From assembly GCA_947623455.1 (NCBI GenBank), contig OX392529.1, positions 59,229,186 through 59,293,185 on the forward strand: a DNA stretch of 64,000 nt. Direction: 5' to 3'. The notes below the pieces were generated by a model. That model was not told where the DNA came from, made no database searches, and saw nothing but the letters and a program-made list of their open reading frames with translations. The position numbers and the translations under genes are program-made. This DNA comes from Mimachlamys varia (Eukaryota > Mollusca > Bivalvia > Pectinida > Pectinidae). Position 1 is the first letter of the stretch. Every line of letters begins with the position of its first letter. This document shows, piece after piece, positions 11,301-24,705 of the stretch.

Positions 11301-13285
11301 CCAATCTCATGTACCTTCTCCATCAGAGAGTCAGCGGGAGTATGAAATGTTGAATCCAATCTCCTGTACCTTCTCCATCAGAGAGTCACCGGGAGTATGA
11401 CATGGTGAATCCAATTTCCTGTACCTTCTCCATCAGAGAGTCAGTGGGATAATGAAATGGTGAATCCAATCTCATGTACCTTCTCCATCAGAGAGTCACC
11501 GGGAATATGTAATGGTGAATCCAATTTCCTGTACTTTCTCCATCAGAGAGTCACCGGGAGTATGAAATGGTAAATCCAACCTTGTGTACCTTCTCCATCA
11601 AAGAGTCACCGGGAGTATGAAATGGTGAATCCAATTCCGTGTACCTTCTCCATCAGAGAGTCAGCGGGAGTATGAAATGTTGAATCCAATCTCCTGTACC
11701 TTCTCCATCAGAGAGTCAGCGGGAATATGTAATAGTGAATCCAATTTCCTGTACTTTCGCCATCAGAGAGTCACCGGGAGTATGAAATGGTAAATCCAAC
11801 CTTGTGTACCTTCTCCATCAAAGAGTCATCGGGAGTATGAAATGGTGAATCCAATTCCGTGCACCTTCTCCATCAGAGAGTCACCGGGAGTATGAAATGT
11901 TGAATCCAATCTCCTGTACTTTCTCCATCAGAGAGTCAGCGGGAGTATGACATGTTGAATCCAATCTCATGTACCTTCTCAATCAGAGAGTCACCGGGAG
12001 TATGACATGGTGAATCCAATTTCCTGTACCTTCTCCATCAGAGAGTCAGTGGGATTATGAAATGGTGAATCCAATTTCCTGTACCTTCTCCATCAGAGAG
12101 TCAGTGGGATTATGAAATGGTAAATCCAACCTTGTGTACCTTCTCCATCAGAGAGTCACCGGGATTATGAAATGGTAAATCCAATCTCATGTACCTTCTC
12201 CATCAGAGAGTCACAGGGATTATGACATGGTGAATCCAATCTCATGTACTTTCTCCATCAGAGAGTCAGCGGGGATATGACATGGTGAATCCAAATCCGT
12301 GTACCTTCTCCATCAGAGAGTCAGCGGGGATGTGACATGGAGAATCCAATCTCATGTACCTTTTCCATCAGAGAGTCAGCGGGAGTATGAAATGTTGAAT
12401 CTAATCTCCTGTACCTTCTCCATCAGAGAGTCACCGGGAGTATGACATGTTGAATCCAATCTCATGTACCTTCTCCATCAGAGAGTCACCGGGAGTATGA
12501 CATGGTGAATCCAATTTCCTGTACCTTCTCCATCAGAGAGTCAGTGGGATAATAAAATGGTGACTCCAATCTCATGTACATTCTCCATCAGAGAGTCAGC
12601 GGGAATATGTAATATTGAATCCAATTTCCTGTACTTTCTCCATCAGAGAGTCACCGGGAGTATGAAATGGTAAATCCAACCTTGTGTACCTTCTCCATCA
12701 GAGAGTCACCGGAAGTATGAAATGGTGAATCCAATTCCGTGTACCTTTTCCATCAGAGAGTCACCGGGAGTATGACATGGTGAATCCAATCTCCTGTACC
12801 TTCTCCATCGGAGAGTCACCGGGAGTATGAAATGTTGAATCCAATCTCCTGTACCTTCTCCATCAGAGAGTCACCGGGAGTATGTAATAGTGAATCCAAT
12901 TTCCTGCACTTTCTCCATCAGAGAGTCACCGGGAGTATGAAATGGTAAATCCAACCTTGTGTACTTTCTCCATCAGAGTGTCACGGGGAGTATGAAATGG
13001 TGAATCCAATTCCGTGTACCTTCTCCATCAGAGAGTCACTAGGAGTATGAAATGGTGAATCCAATTCCGTGTACCTTCTCCATCAGAGAGTCAGTGGGAT
13101 TATGAAATGGTGAATCCAATTTCCTGTACCTTCTCCATCAGAGAGTCAGTGGGATTATGAAATGGTAAATCCAGCCTTGTGTACCTTCTCCATCAGAGAG
13201 TCACCGGGATTATGAAATGGTAAATTCAACCTTGTGTACCTTCTCCATCAGAGAGTCACCGGGATTATGAAATGGTGAATCCAAT

Positions 13286-14990
13286 TTCCTGTACCATCTC
13301 CATCAGAGAGCCAACGGGAGTATGTAATTGTGAATCCAATTTCCTGTACCTTCTCAATCAGAGAGTCACCGGGAGTATGAAATGGTGAATCCAATTTCCT
13401 GTACCTTCTCCATGAGAGAGTCAGTGGGATTATGAAATGGTAAATCCAGCCTTGTGTACCTTCTCCATCAGAGAGTCACCGGGATTATGAAATGGTTAAT
13501 CCAACCTTGTGTACCTTCTCCATCAGAGAGTCACCGGGATTATGAAATGGTGAATCCAATTTCCTGTACCATCTCCATCAGAGAGCCAACGGGAGTATGT
13601 AATTGTGAATCCAATTTCCTGTACCGTCTCAATCAGAGAGTCACCGGGAGTATGTAATTGTGAATCCAATTTCCTGTACCATCTCCATCAGAGAGCCAAC
13701 GGGAGTATGTTATGGTGAATCCAATTTCCTGTACCTTCTCCATCGGAGAGTCAGTGGGAATATGTAATAGTGAATCCAATTTCCTGTACTTTTTCCATTA
13801 GAGAGTCACTGGGGATATGAAATGGTAAATCCAACTTTGTGTACCTTCTCCATCAGAGAGACGGCGGGAGTATGAAATGGTGAATCCAATCTCATGTACC
13901 TTCTCCATCCGAGAGTCAGTGGGATTATGAAATGGTAAATCCAACCTTGTGTACCTTCTCCATCAGAGAGTCACCGGGAGTATGAAATGGTGAATCCAAT
14001 TTCCTGTACCATCTCCATCAGAGAGCCAACGGGAGTATGTTATGGTGAATCCAATTTCCTGTACCTTCTCCATCCGAGAGTCAGTGGGATTATGAAATGG
14101 TAAATCCAACCTTGTGTACCTTCTCCATCAGAGAGTCACCGGGAGTATGAAATGGTGAATCCAATCTCATGTACCTTCTCCATCAGAGAGTCAGTGGGAT
14201 TATGAAATGGTAAATCCAACCTTGTGTACCTTCTCCATCAGAGAGTCACCGGGATTATGAAATGGTGAATCCAAGCTCATGTACTTTCTCCATCAGAGAG
14301 TCAGCGGGGATATGACATGGTGAATCCAATTCCGTGTACCTTCTCCATCAGAGAGTCAGCGGGGATGTGACATGGTGAATCCAAACTCATGTACCTTCTC
14401 CATCAGAGAGTCAGCGGGAGTATGAAATGTTGAATCCAATCTCCTGTACCTTCTCAATCAGAGAGTCACCGGGAGTATGACTTGTTGAATCCAATCTCAT
14501 GTACCTACTCCATTAGAGAATCACCGGGAGTATGACATGGTGAATCCAATTTCCTGTACCTTCTCCATCAGAGAGTCAGTGGGATAATGAAATGGTGAAT
14601 CCAATCTCATGTACCTTCTCCATCAGAGAGTCAGCGGGAATATGTAATTGTGAATCCAATTTCCTGTACTTTCTCCATCAGAGAGTCACCGGGAGTATGA
14701 AATGGTAAATCCAACCTTGTGTACCTTCTCCATCAAAGAGTCACCGGGAGTATGAAATGGTGAATCCAATTCCGTGTACCTTCTCCATCAGAGAGTCACC
14801 GGGAGTATGAAATGTTGAATCCAATCTCCTGTACCTTCTCCATCAGAGAGTCAGCGGGAATATGTAATAGTGAATCCAATTTCCTGTACTTTCTCCATCA
14901 GAGAGTCACCGGGAGTATGAAATGGTAAATCCAACCTTGTGTACCTTCTCCATCAAAGAGTCATCGGGAGTATGAAATGGTGAATCCAAT
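13286..14990. repeat. 31-monomer higher-order repeat, copy 1
   Basis: 1,705 bp (31 x 55) followed directly by a second copy at 14991-16695. Private variants occur at the same offsets: CATGAGAGAG (13411, 15116), ACGGCGGGAG (13861, 15566), GACTTGTTGAAT, CTACTCCATTAGAGAA and CCAAACTCAT. By eye I see no difference between the copies, which implies a recent tandem duplication. Confidence 0.88.
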
Positions 14991-16695
14991 TTCCTGTACC
15001 ATCTCCATCAGAGAGCCAACGGGAGTATGTAATTGTGAATCCAATTTCCTGTACCTTCTCAATCAGAGAGTCACCGGGAGTATGAAATGGTGAATCCAAT
15101 TTCCTGTACCTTCTCCATGAGAGAGTCAGTGGGATTATGAAATGGTAAATCCAGCCTTGTGTACCTTCTCCATCAGAGAGTCACCGGGATTATGAAATGG
15201 TTAATCCAACCTTGTGTACCTTCTCCATCAGAGAGTCACCGGGATTATGAAATGGTGAATCCAATTTCCTGTACCATCTCCATCAGAGAGCCAACGGGAG
15301 TATGTAATTGTGAATCCAATTTCCTGTACCGTCTCAATCAGAGAGTCACCGGGAGTATGTAATTGTGAATCCAATTTCCTGTACCATCTCCATCAGAGAG
15401 CCAACGGGAGTATGTTATGGTGAATCCAATTTCCTGTACCTTCTCCATCGGAGAGTCAGTGGGAATATGTAATAGTGAATCCAATTTCCTGTACTTTTTC
15501 CATTAGAGAGTCACTGGGGATATGAAATGGTAAATCCAACTTTGTGTACCTTCTCCATCAGAGAGACGGCGGGAGTATGAAATGGTGAATCCAATCTCAT
15601 GTACCTTCTCCATCCGAGAGTCAGTGGGATTATGAAATGGTAAATCCAACCTTGTGTACCTTCTCCATCAGAGAGTCACCGGGAGTATGAAATGGTGAAT
15701 CCAATTTCCTGTACCATCTCCATCAGAGAGCCAACGGGAGTATGTTATGGTGAATCCAATTTCCTGTACCTTCTCCATCCGAGAGTCAGTGGGATTATGA
15801 AATGGTAAATCCAACCTTGTGTACCTTCTCCATCAGAGAGTCACCGGGAGTATGAAATGGTGAATCCAATCTCATGTACCTTCTCCATCAGAGAGTCAGT
15901 GGGATTATGAAATGGTAAATCCAACCTTGTGTACCTTCTCCATCAGAGAGTCACCGGGATTATGAAATGGTGAATCCAAGCTCATGTACTTTCTCCATCA
16001 GAGAGTCAGCGGGGATATGACATGGTGAATCCAATTCCGTGTACCTTCTCCATCAGAGAGTCAGCGGGGATGTGACATGGTGAATCCAAACTCATGTACC
16101 TTCTCCATCAGAGAGTCAGCGGGAGTATGAAATGTTGAATCCAATCTCCTGTACCTTCTCAATCAGAGAGTCACCGGGAGTATGACTTGTTGAATCCAAT
16201 CTCATGTACCTACTCCATTAGAGAATCACCGGGAGTATGACATGGTGAATCCAATTTCCTGTACCTTCTCCATCAGAGAGTCAGTGGGATAATGAAATGG
16301 TGAATCCAATCTCATGTACCTTCTCCATCAGAGAGTCAGCGGGAATATGTAATTGTGAATCCAATTTCCTGTACTTTCTCCATCAGAGAGTCACCGGGAG
16401 TATGAAATGGTAAATCCAACCTTGTGTACCTTCTCCATCAAAGAGTCACCGGGAGTATGAAATGGTGAATCCAATTCCGTGTACCTTCTCCATCAGAGAG
16501 TCACCGGGAGTATGAAATGTTGAATCCAATCTCCTGTACCTTCTCCATCAGAGAGTCAGCGGGAATATGTAATAGTGAATCCAATTTCCTGTACTTTCTC
16601 CATCAGAGAGTCACCGGGAGTATGAAATGGTAAATCCAACCTTGTGTACCTTCTCCATCAAAGAGTCATCGGGAGTATGAAATGGTGAATCCAAT
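14991..16695. repeat. 31-monomer higher-order repeat, copy 2
   Basis: Second copy of the 1,705-bp block at 13286-14990. Homology stops at 16695: after the shared TCATCGGGAGTATGAAATGG the downstream monomers differ (TCCGTGCACC against TTCCTGTACC). Confidence 0.88.
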
Positions 16696-18040
16696 TCCGT
16701 GCACCTTCTCCATCAGAGAGTCACCGGGAGTATGAAATGTTGAATCCAATCTCCTGTACTTTCTCCATCAGAGAGTCAGCGGGAGTATGACATGTTGAAT
16801 CCAATCTCATGTACCTTCTCAATCAGAGAGTCACCGGGAGTATGACATCGTGAATCCAATTTCCTGTACCATCTCCATCAGAGAGTCAGTGGGATTATGA
16901 AATGGTGAATCCAATTTCCTGTACCTTCTCCATCAGAGAGTCAGTGGGATTATGAAATGGTAAATCCAACCTTGTGTACCTTCTCCATCAGAGAGTCACA
17001 GGGATTATGAAATGGTGAATCCAATCTCATGTACTTTCTCCATCAGAGAGTCAGTGGGGATATGACATGGTGAATCCAATTCCGTGTACCTTCTCCATCA
17101 GAGAGTCAGCGGGGATGTGACATGGTGAATCCAATCTCATGTACCTTCTCCATCAGAGAGTCACCGGGAGTATGAAATGTTGAATCTAATCTCCTGTACC
17201 TTCTCCATCAGAGAGTCACCGGGAGTATGACATGTTGAATCCAATCTCATGTACCTTCTCCATCAGAGAGTCACCGGGAGTATGACATGGTGAATCCAAT
17301 TTCCTGTACCTTCTCCATCAGAGAGTCAGTGGGATAATAAAATGGTGACTCCAATCTCATGTACCTTCTCCATCAGAGAGTCAGCGGGAATATGTAATAT
17401 TGAATCCAATTTCCTGTACTTTCTCCATCAGAGAGTCACCGGGAGTATGAAATGGTAAATCCAACCTTGTGTACCTTCTCCATCAGAGAGTCACCGGGAG
17501 TATGAAATGGTGAATCCAATTCCGTGTACCTTCTCCATCAGAGAGTCACCGGGAGTATGACATGGTGAATCCAATCTCCTGTACCTTCTCCATCGGAGAG
17601 TCACCGGGAGTATGAAATGTTGAATCCAATCTCCTGTACCTTCTCCATCAGAGAGTCACCGGGAGTATGTAATAGTGAATCCAATTTCCTGCACTTTCTC
17701 CATCAGAGAGTCACCGGGAGTATGAAATGGTAAATCCAACCTTGTGTACTTTCTCCATCAGAGTGTCACGGGGAGTATGAAATGGTGAATCCAATTCCGT
17801 GTACATTGTACCTTCTCCATCAGAGAGTCACTAGGAGTATGAAATGGTGAATCCAATTCCGTGTACCTTCTCCATCAGAGAGTCAGCGGGAGTATGAAAT
17901 GTTGAATTTAATCTCCTGTACCTTCTCCATCAGAGAGTCACCGGGAGTATGAAATGGTGAATCCAATTCCGTGTACCTTCTCCATCAGAGAGTCAGCGGG
18001 AGTATGTAATGGTGAATCCAATTTTTTGTACCTTTTAATT

Positions 18041-18409
18041 AAAGAGTTTTCACAAAGTTTAAATTGGACTCTTCTAGCCTACTTCTGAACATTGTTGAGG
18101 GACCTGGAATAGTTCTCTGACCAAACCTGATTTAAATATTTACAATAAAGGTTGTGAGTTACCCACTGTTCCACATTCATTTTCTATAGCTTTCTGAAGT
18201 CCATGCTCAAAATCCGGTCAAACATCTTGATATATTACCCCTTCCTGTTGATTGTAGTTCATGTCATCATTCTTTCCATACAAGTATCAAAACGCACGCT
18301 GTTCCTCTCAGATTTATCAATATAAAATTGGAAAAAAATACAACAATAAAAAAACAAGTTCACTAACTTGATATTAATCACTCTAGCTGGCCTGGATGTT
18401 TGCGCGCAA
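18041..18409. other. Unassigned sequence
   Basis: The satellite decays into AT-rich unique DNA. I see no gene, RNA or repeat here. Confidence 0.6.
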
Positions 18410-18547
18410 GGGGTCTTTTAGTGGGAGGAAACCGGAGCACCCATGTGGTCGGACAGGTGACCCCATACCTTTTCACGTCCGAAGGAGAATTGAATCTCGG
18501 CTGCTTTGGTGAAAGGCAAATGCGCTATCCACTGCACCGCCCGACCA
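18410..18547 (-). repeat. tRNA-derived SINE (minus strand)
   Basis: Read on the minus strand from 18547, the sequence starts GGTCGGGCGGTGCAGTGGAT, with a pol III A-box-like GTGCAGTGGATAGCGC. A B-box-like GAGATTCAATTCTCC (18481-18500 on the plus strand) lies about 35 bp further on. A tail resembling GGTGCTCCGGTTTCCTCCC follows, like the core of several invertebrate SINEs. The copy at 43650-43797 shares head and tail. The poly-A or simple-repeat end is not clear. Confidence 0.55.
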
Positions 18548-20115
18548 TCCCAAGATGTATCAGTGCTAGGTCTTAACGTACTAGAGTATCAAGTAATAGA
18601 TCGAGTCTGTAAAAGAGGATTACATTTCAATCACAAGGCTGGATAGCATTTGTAATTCTCATTATCACTAACACTTACGAGACCAAAATTCCGCTTCGCT
18701 AAGACAATTTCTAATGTTTGTCAAACACAACGTAAAAAAGATAAAGTAAATCCCCGAAATCACGAATTATGCCAATACGCGAAAATATTTTAAAGCAGAA
18801 TAAACAAGTTAACTGCTGTACATATTTACTTCAAACTCGAAACTTACAACGGCAATAATTTACCGATTATCTGCGTGACGGACCAAAGACAAACTTAGAT
18901 AGGGCATCAGATACCTCGTAACATGTAATTTTCTCCTTTCCAAAAGCAACACAATTTATCTACTTAGAACCGCCGGTAAAAAAACTAACGCGTACACTTT
19001 TCTCCAAGCATACGAACGCGTTACGCTTGAAAAGCTGATAAGCAGTTTTCAGACAATACTCGCGACTTTTTCAAAATTCTTTAGTTCTAATCTGGTGTGG
19101 ACAACATAATTGGTCATGTGAAAACAATGAATTAAATTGATTGCGTGAGCATTGTCACAATATATATAATTATATTATTTTTAAATGTCGAAACTAAAAA
19201 CATTGCTTTGCTTGTTCAAGCTCCGGAAGGGCGTGTAGAATCGTGTTTAAGCTGACAGGTGGAGTGACAACGCCACGGTTTGTCTAAAGTATATTTGTTT
19301 CAATTGCTCGCCAAACCCTCTCAATCTTAGCAACTGATTGCAAATGTCAGCAGTCTGATGGGAGCTGTAAGGCACAAGACAGCACTGATGATGGAGATAA
19401 GATTATACAAGTTTAAAGTTTGCAATATAATTTAATTGCACTCCGTTTCGAGAGGTTTGAACTCAATCATAGTCGGCTTTAGATATAAACTAACTAGAGC
19501 GCATGCCAGGCTAGGGCAAACGGTCTGGTACGAGCAATATATACAAACGGTCTGGTACGAGCAATATATACAAATGCGTGCAAAATTGAATGGAATTATA
19601 TTAACTCCAACAATGATACGCTAAGATTGTACTACAGTCGTGTCAATTTCAGGTCGAAGATTTACATAATCAAGTCACGTGATCATTAACACTTCATTTG
19701 CTGCTAAAACATTAATTGTTCATCGTTTGGTTATAATAATGTCTAACTTGGTGCTGTAGATTTTTTAAAGATTCACAACCTTACACTTAGTATCCACTTT
19801 CTGTAAAACTATTGAATAATTGGATATAAAACATGATAACTGTTCACCACTACGTATTTATCATCGTTCTCTTGTCTTAGAACCATCCAAAGCAATGTTG
19901 TTTGTTTACAAATGATAAAGACGTCGAAAGAGTGCTTCTAGTGAGCCAGATCAAGACAAAATCATTCCCATGGTCATGTTGCTTTCGGAGTGACACAAGG
20001 TAATGAATATAGAGCATCATCACTTTGTAAACAATTGTTATAACGTCCTTTAGGAATCCTAAAACAACAACGCATTATGGACTGGGATATACATTGATAC
20101 AGAACATACTGAAGA
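18548..20115. other. Unassigned sequence
   Basis: AT-rich DNA without a convincing coding region. The only structure noted is the 27-bp tandem duplication at 19517-19570. Confidence 0.5.
19517..19570 (+). repeat. Perfect 27-bp tandem duplication
   Basis: CAAACGGTCTGGTACGAGCA plus ATATATA occurs twice back to back without mismatch (19517-19543 and 19544-19570). Nothing else marks it, so it is probably a recent slippage event. Confidence 0.95.
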
Positions 20116-20117
20116 AT

Positions 20118-20175
20118 CAATCAAACCATATTCCGAACTCAAAATCGATTAACCAAGAGGCAAATATGAAGAAAG
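20118..20175 (-). repeat. Very short 3'-end copy of the Penelope-like RT family
   Basis: On the plus strand ATTCCGAACTCAAAATCGAT is followed by a purine-rich stretch (AGAGGCAAATATGAAGAAAGG). It matches the 3' terminal part of the family as seen inverted at 23380-23430 and 51350-51395. Only about 60 bp remain, fitting extreme 5' truncation. Confidence 0.45.
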
Positions 20176-22175
20176 GTAAGATTTATACAAAAGGTTAATA
20201 TTGAAGCTGCACGTATATAACTGGCACAACAAAACTAATCAGTATTGATAAATTGTTCAATGAGGTAGGATGGACGAGTTTATTTGATCGTAGACAAAAT
20301 CGAAAAGGTTTTCAATCCCATCAAATGTTCTATCAATTTACTCCTCAATAGCTATATAATATTACCCCTAATAGTGATAAACAGTTTCGGAGGGACATAA
20401 ATATGATACAAGGAACTCAGACTTAACATTTGGCACTCCAATAATGTGCAAAACTGCTTTTTATAAACAATCGTTCTTACCCTCTTTATACAATAGATCA
20501 ATGGAATACACTTCCATTCCGCTTTAAAATCTTACCTAGATCAACAATTAAGCAGGAAAATACCTTTCCACTACACACTTGAAATCTGAAAGGGTAAAAG
20601 TTATCATGCTCGTCTACGAATGGAATGTAGTGCCTTTAACAGTTATTTATATAGTAAAGATATAGTTCTACCTCCGCTTTGTCTGTGTGACCAAGTTGAA
20701 AACGCTACGAATTTCCTTTTAGAATGTGTCAGCTACGACGACATAGAAGGCAGTATTTATATGCCTTACCTTTTAAAGGGGCATCCTGCGAAAACCTAAA
20801 TGCCTGTTCTTGAATGTACATGGTGTCTGCACTACCAATTAGATTGATCTGTTATTTCAATATTCAAAGCCCGCTCAAATTGTCAATATTGACCACTTGC
20901 AAAATTGTATTCCACGGGAAAGCCCCGATAAATGTAGCAGGTGATGACGCAACGTGACAGTTTTGTGGCGACAATAAACACACGTCGTGTGACCGATTAG
21001 TGAAGAGGCTGTAAGGGAGGGTACGCGTAATGTATACATGTACGTCTGATGAAACAGAGACAAAGTCTGTGTATAAACTTATTGAATCACAATAACATCC
21101 ATATAGATAATCAGACGTTAATTGCACACAAACCGATATTCAAATGAAGAAATATTTGTCGGCATCTCAGCACTATTTGTCGATACCAAGAATTATCTTT
21201 AGTTCTTTTACCTGACTGAGACCATGAGTGCGAATCCTTCGTTTCAAATCATTTCATAAAAGGTACATGTATGCATGCATTGAAAAGTACAAAAATGAAA
21301 TGAAATGTTTGCGATGATATTTTCAAAAGCTCAATGTGTTGAGGTTTTTTTTTCTTCAGATTATCCATATATATATACATGCACGTTCATTTAAAATCTA
21401 TCAAACTTTCAGCGTCTGCATACGTTTACACTTATCATGAAATACGACATTTTAAAGTCCGTGCACTCATATTACGCACCACACACTGAATATGTAGAAT
21501 ACATGTATGTATCAGATTTGGAACTTATCGAGATATGTTTAATTATTTAATACTGAACCCATTATGAATTCCGTCTTCTTTTCACATTGTGTTTATATTC
21601 TTGTAAAGGACATTTTCTACACAAATATGAACTGGAGGATGGGACATGTATGGATTTTTTTCAGTTATGACTTCCGTTATGCATATATTTTCGAATCAAA
21701 TTTAATACCTGGGTCGCAACCCGATAATATTTGTGCCTTCCCTAGTTTATAGATTAGGTATAGATTAGGTATGGATATCATTTTTCTTTCACTCGTAAAG
21801 ACATAAATGTTTTCCTTTTGTCCAACATGAAGGCGTATATACCCCGCTGGACGTTCCGTTTCACAGCGTAAATAAATGACTTTTTCCGATACGTTTTATC
21901 TTGTATGTTAAAGAGGTATTTCTATTCAGCAATATAATTAAATCATACAGTTTTACCAGAACAGGAAATATTATAAAGAGACTATTACAAAATACAGCTT
22001 TAAATTGAATTACACACGCAACAAAGGACTGAAAGAGTTTCCGCTTGGGTGGCCCCAAAACCAAATCAAAGCTTTATTTGTGCGTTTAACGCTACTTAAA
22101 AGAAATATTTAGCAAACACACAATTGGGCAGTTAGTTTCTCCTTTGAATACTCATCTCTCATTATGATTCCGTAA
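20176..22175. other. Unassigned sequence
   Basis: Short ORFs of 60-90 codons occur on both strands but overlap each other and show no recognisable motif. No RNA gene or clear repeat is seen. Confidence 0.5.
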
Positions 22176-22177
22176 TT

Positions 22178-22545
22178 TGATGGGTAAGTGTTATGGTCAC
22201 CTTCTTTCTTTCATTGAGAAATATTCTGTATCTTTAAGTGATATGAAGATGGACGCTTTTGAGTATGCTCATTAGTATGTTTACTTGTTGTTTTTGACAA
22301 TGATACACGGTTCTCATTTTGAGAACTTGATATTTACTTGGATGTGACAAAGATTTACATGGCGGGTGTTGTCGATGAAGCAGAAGACGCTTACTCTTCC
22401 GGAACACCTTGTCTTATTCTCTTGTACGTTTCAAGGAGTTTCCATGTAAATATTTCCTTTGTTTATATTTTGCCCCTGGTTTAATCGATTTTTAGTTTGG
22501 ATTATGATTTTGTTAACGCTTCGGCATTCTCTTATTTATTTTAGT
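22178..22545 (+). pseudogene. Penelope-like RT family, 5'-truncated copy
   Basis: It begins with the last codons of the RT ORF (…MGK, FYGRHL-like, IEKYSVSLSDMK-like, ending FEYAH then TAG). It continues into the conserved family 3' region, including the reading GVVDEAEDAYSSGTP. It stops at the family 3' terminus, CGGCATTCTCTTATTTATTT. Only the last 30 or so codons of the protein are present, so it cannot be functional. Confidence 0.75.
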
Positions 22546-23344
22546 CCTTGCGTCATATTTTGACCATTCAGCCACTTGATATTTGTATGTAGTATTTTGA
22601 AATAATAAATGAATAAAAAATTACTTTCGCGGGATGCCCCTTAAATATTACAACAAATATTTTACTATCTGGGAACCAGACACTTTCATTACAAGAAAAA
22701 TAGGTCATCGTCTGAGCTGTTCAAGACGAGCTGTACTTACAACAAATAGGTTTCCATAAAAAAAATATATTTTTCTCATAAGCATGTTTTTGCACTTAAA
22801 GTCGAGTTGTTTGTATCAACAACCTAAACTCTACACCAAGTTTTCACTCCTTTTCCTTTTCGTCTCCTTGCTTAAACTTTTGTTATTCATTGTTATATCG
22901 TCTTACACGGCAAACAATATGTTGATAGATTTACATATATAAGTGTCTGAGACACTTGTTTCTATTTATCATTCTGTATATTCAATTATGTAACTATATA
23001 TAATTTGAAATTCCTGTGTAGTGAATGAAAGAAAGTTTAAACTAGAAAGTGGTCAAATTAATTACATCTTCAACAACTTTTTTTTTCTCCAGATATGCCG
23101 GAATCAAATATTCTGCATAAATGGAAAGGTCTTAAGGTGTCAAAATCATGAATTTAATGCCCCCCTCCCCCTCACCCTCCGGACTTCACATTCGACCTTA
23201 GGGAGGGGAACTTGGAATAGTTTTGGGAATTTTCCTCAAATGGGTAGGTACAGTTGTGGTATCGCATATCGTTACTCTGCACACGATGGGTGAACGATGT
23301 GTTCAGAACGTGTGAACGATGCGATCCTGGGCGATTGCTTCTAT
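22546..23344. other. Unassigned sequence with a diverged repeat
   Basis: No gene seen. A segment at about 23085-23230 (AGATATGCC..ATTCT..CATAAAT..AAAGGTCT, then CCCCCTCCCCCTCACCCTCC) resembles 24235-24360 in order and content. The RT remnant at 23345-24130 therefore sits between two diverged copies of the same host repeat. Confidence 0.4.
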
Positions 23345-24130
23345 CGCATATTAAAAAAACAATTAGAGAACAAAACCACAATCCGAACTCAAAATCGATT
23401 GAACTAGAAGCAAAATAAGGAACAAAGGGAAGAATAACATGGAGACTCTTGTAAAAACACAAGAGAATTCGACCAGGTGTTCCGGAAGAGTAAGCGTCTG
23501 CTGCTTCATCGACGACACCCGCCATGTAAATCTTTGTTACATCCATGTAAGCATCAACCCTCAAAATGAGAACCAAGTCGAAGTTGTCAATCACAACAAG
23601 TAAGCACACTAACAAGCAAACTCAAAAGCGTTGATATCCATAATAAGCATACAAAAATACAGAATATTTCTCGATAAGATCAAGATCGCGAACATAAAAC
23701 TTGCCCATAGTCTTCATCAACCTGCATGTCTCGAAACTCTGTGCCGTAAGTTTGTTCGTCAACAGTTGACATATATCACGAAAATCTTGATATTTAGTGC
23801 AAGCCCTAGAAAAAACAATCAACTGCGACATGTAAATACCATAGCATAGAGAAGTAGGGGTGTTACTATCAGGAGAGGGAAAGTTCACGATCGGAAAACC
23901 GAAATCGTCACGTCTATCATACAGCCCAGTAGTAAGTTGCCCTTGTTGGTCATAGATTTAGTAAAGACCGAAGTAAGAAGTTGATGTTGGAGAGTCTGTT
24001 GTGTCTTTAATCGCAAGTTCAGTAGGGCATATACGATCGACTATGTCAGAATATTTTCTTGTAGTTTATAGACAACATATCGTCGGTATACCTGAAAGTT
24101 CAATTTACGTTTTTAAATTCTTGACAAAAA
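23345..24130 (-). pseudogene. Penelope-like RT remnant (motif C to C terminus)
   Basis: Read on the minus strand: RYTDDMLSIN (motif C, catalytic DD kept), then a region with two stops, then DRICPTELAIKDTTDS, LYDRRDDFGFPIVNFP, MSQLIVFSRAC, LLTNKLTAQSFETCRLM, TMGKFYVRDLDLIEKYSV. The conserved 3' region follows (GVVDEAADAYSSGTP) and ends near 23345. Upstream RT motifs are missing. Stops inside the DDMLS-DRI stretch and after STSYFGLY show decay. Reverse transcription would be the role of an intact member. Confidence 0.8.
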
Positions 24131-24518
24131 ACGTAAAACATTTTTTTTAGGAACCTTACATGGCCAAAGATGCACCAAAATTGTGAATTATATGACACTT
24201 ACCGCATAGGAGCCTGTGGGAGAGGCCAAAGTATTTTCTTCTCCTGACCAAGATATGCTGCGATCTAATACTCTTCATAAATAGAAAAATCTAAAAATGC
24301 TTAATCAAAAGTCCATGCCCACGCCCCCAGCCTTCAGGTAAACCCCCTAGGGAAGAGTGGAGTTAACTATAGTTTATTTAGGGAAAATGCAATTTTTGGA
24401 TATATCTTGTTCATATTCAGGTGGAAATAATTCAAGTTTGATTCGAATTATAACCAGGAGATAATAGTTAGATATTTGGGAGACTTTTTAATCAGGCCCA
24501 CCTCCCAGGGCTTTTGAA

Positions 24519-24705
24519 ACAAGGATTCAACCGACCAAAGGTCAAGGTCACCGGCTCAAATTTCAAGGTCAAATCCAATAGCTCTTTATATTGATATACA
24601 TTTTGTTATAACATAATGATGCAAAATTGGTTGGAATTAAACATGGATTCAACTGACTAAAAGTCAAGGTCACCGGCTCAAACTCCCAGGTCACATTTTG
24701 TAGCT
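24519..24705 (+). repeat. Imperfect duplication carrying AAGGTCA motifs
   Basis: Two roughly 65-bp segments about 120 bp apart share ATTCAAC.GAC.AAA.GTCAAG and GGTCACCGGCTCAAA. Each contains TCAAGGTCA-type sequence, the shape of a nuclear-receptor half-site. Motif and duplication are visible; any regulatory role is speculation. Confidence 0.6.

Larger units (their letters stand above)
6184..18040. repeat. 55-bp satellite array, right part
   Basis: Continuation of the array at 1-1006, about 215 further monomers in the same orientation. The 55-bp phase is kept over long stretches (monomer starts step by 55 from 10746 to 13881, for example) with rare indels. These include a 1-bp deletion giving GTACCTTTCC near 6806 and 7960, and a few extra bases near 17806 (GTGTACATTGTACC). 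The last monomers near 18000-18040 degrade into unique sequence. Confidence 0.97.

Noticed and set aside
13454..15362. Two identical 67-codon ORFs (13454-13657 and 15159-15362) and similar ones in the array
   Set aside because: They are readings of the 55-bp satellite. Identity comes from the 1,705-bp duplication, and the frame changes every monomer.
1..18040. CRISPR-like array
   Set aside because: Units are contiguous 55-bp monomers without unique spacers, in a eukaryotic context.
20864..21127. 87-codon minus-strand ORF and overlapping ORFs
   Set aside because: Overlapping short frames without motifs, splice context or conservation visible.
23172..23615. 147-codon minus-strand ORF
   Set aside because: It begins in the RT family's 3' region and runs into unrelated flank. 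No protein domain, and it is better explained as the element's untranslated end.
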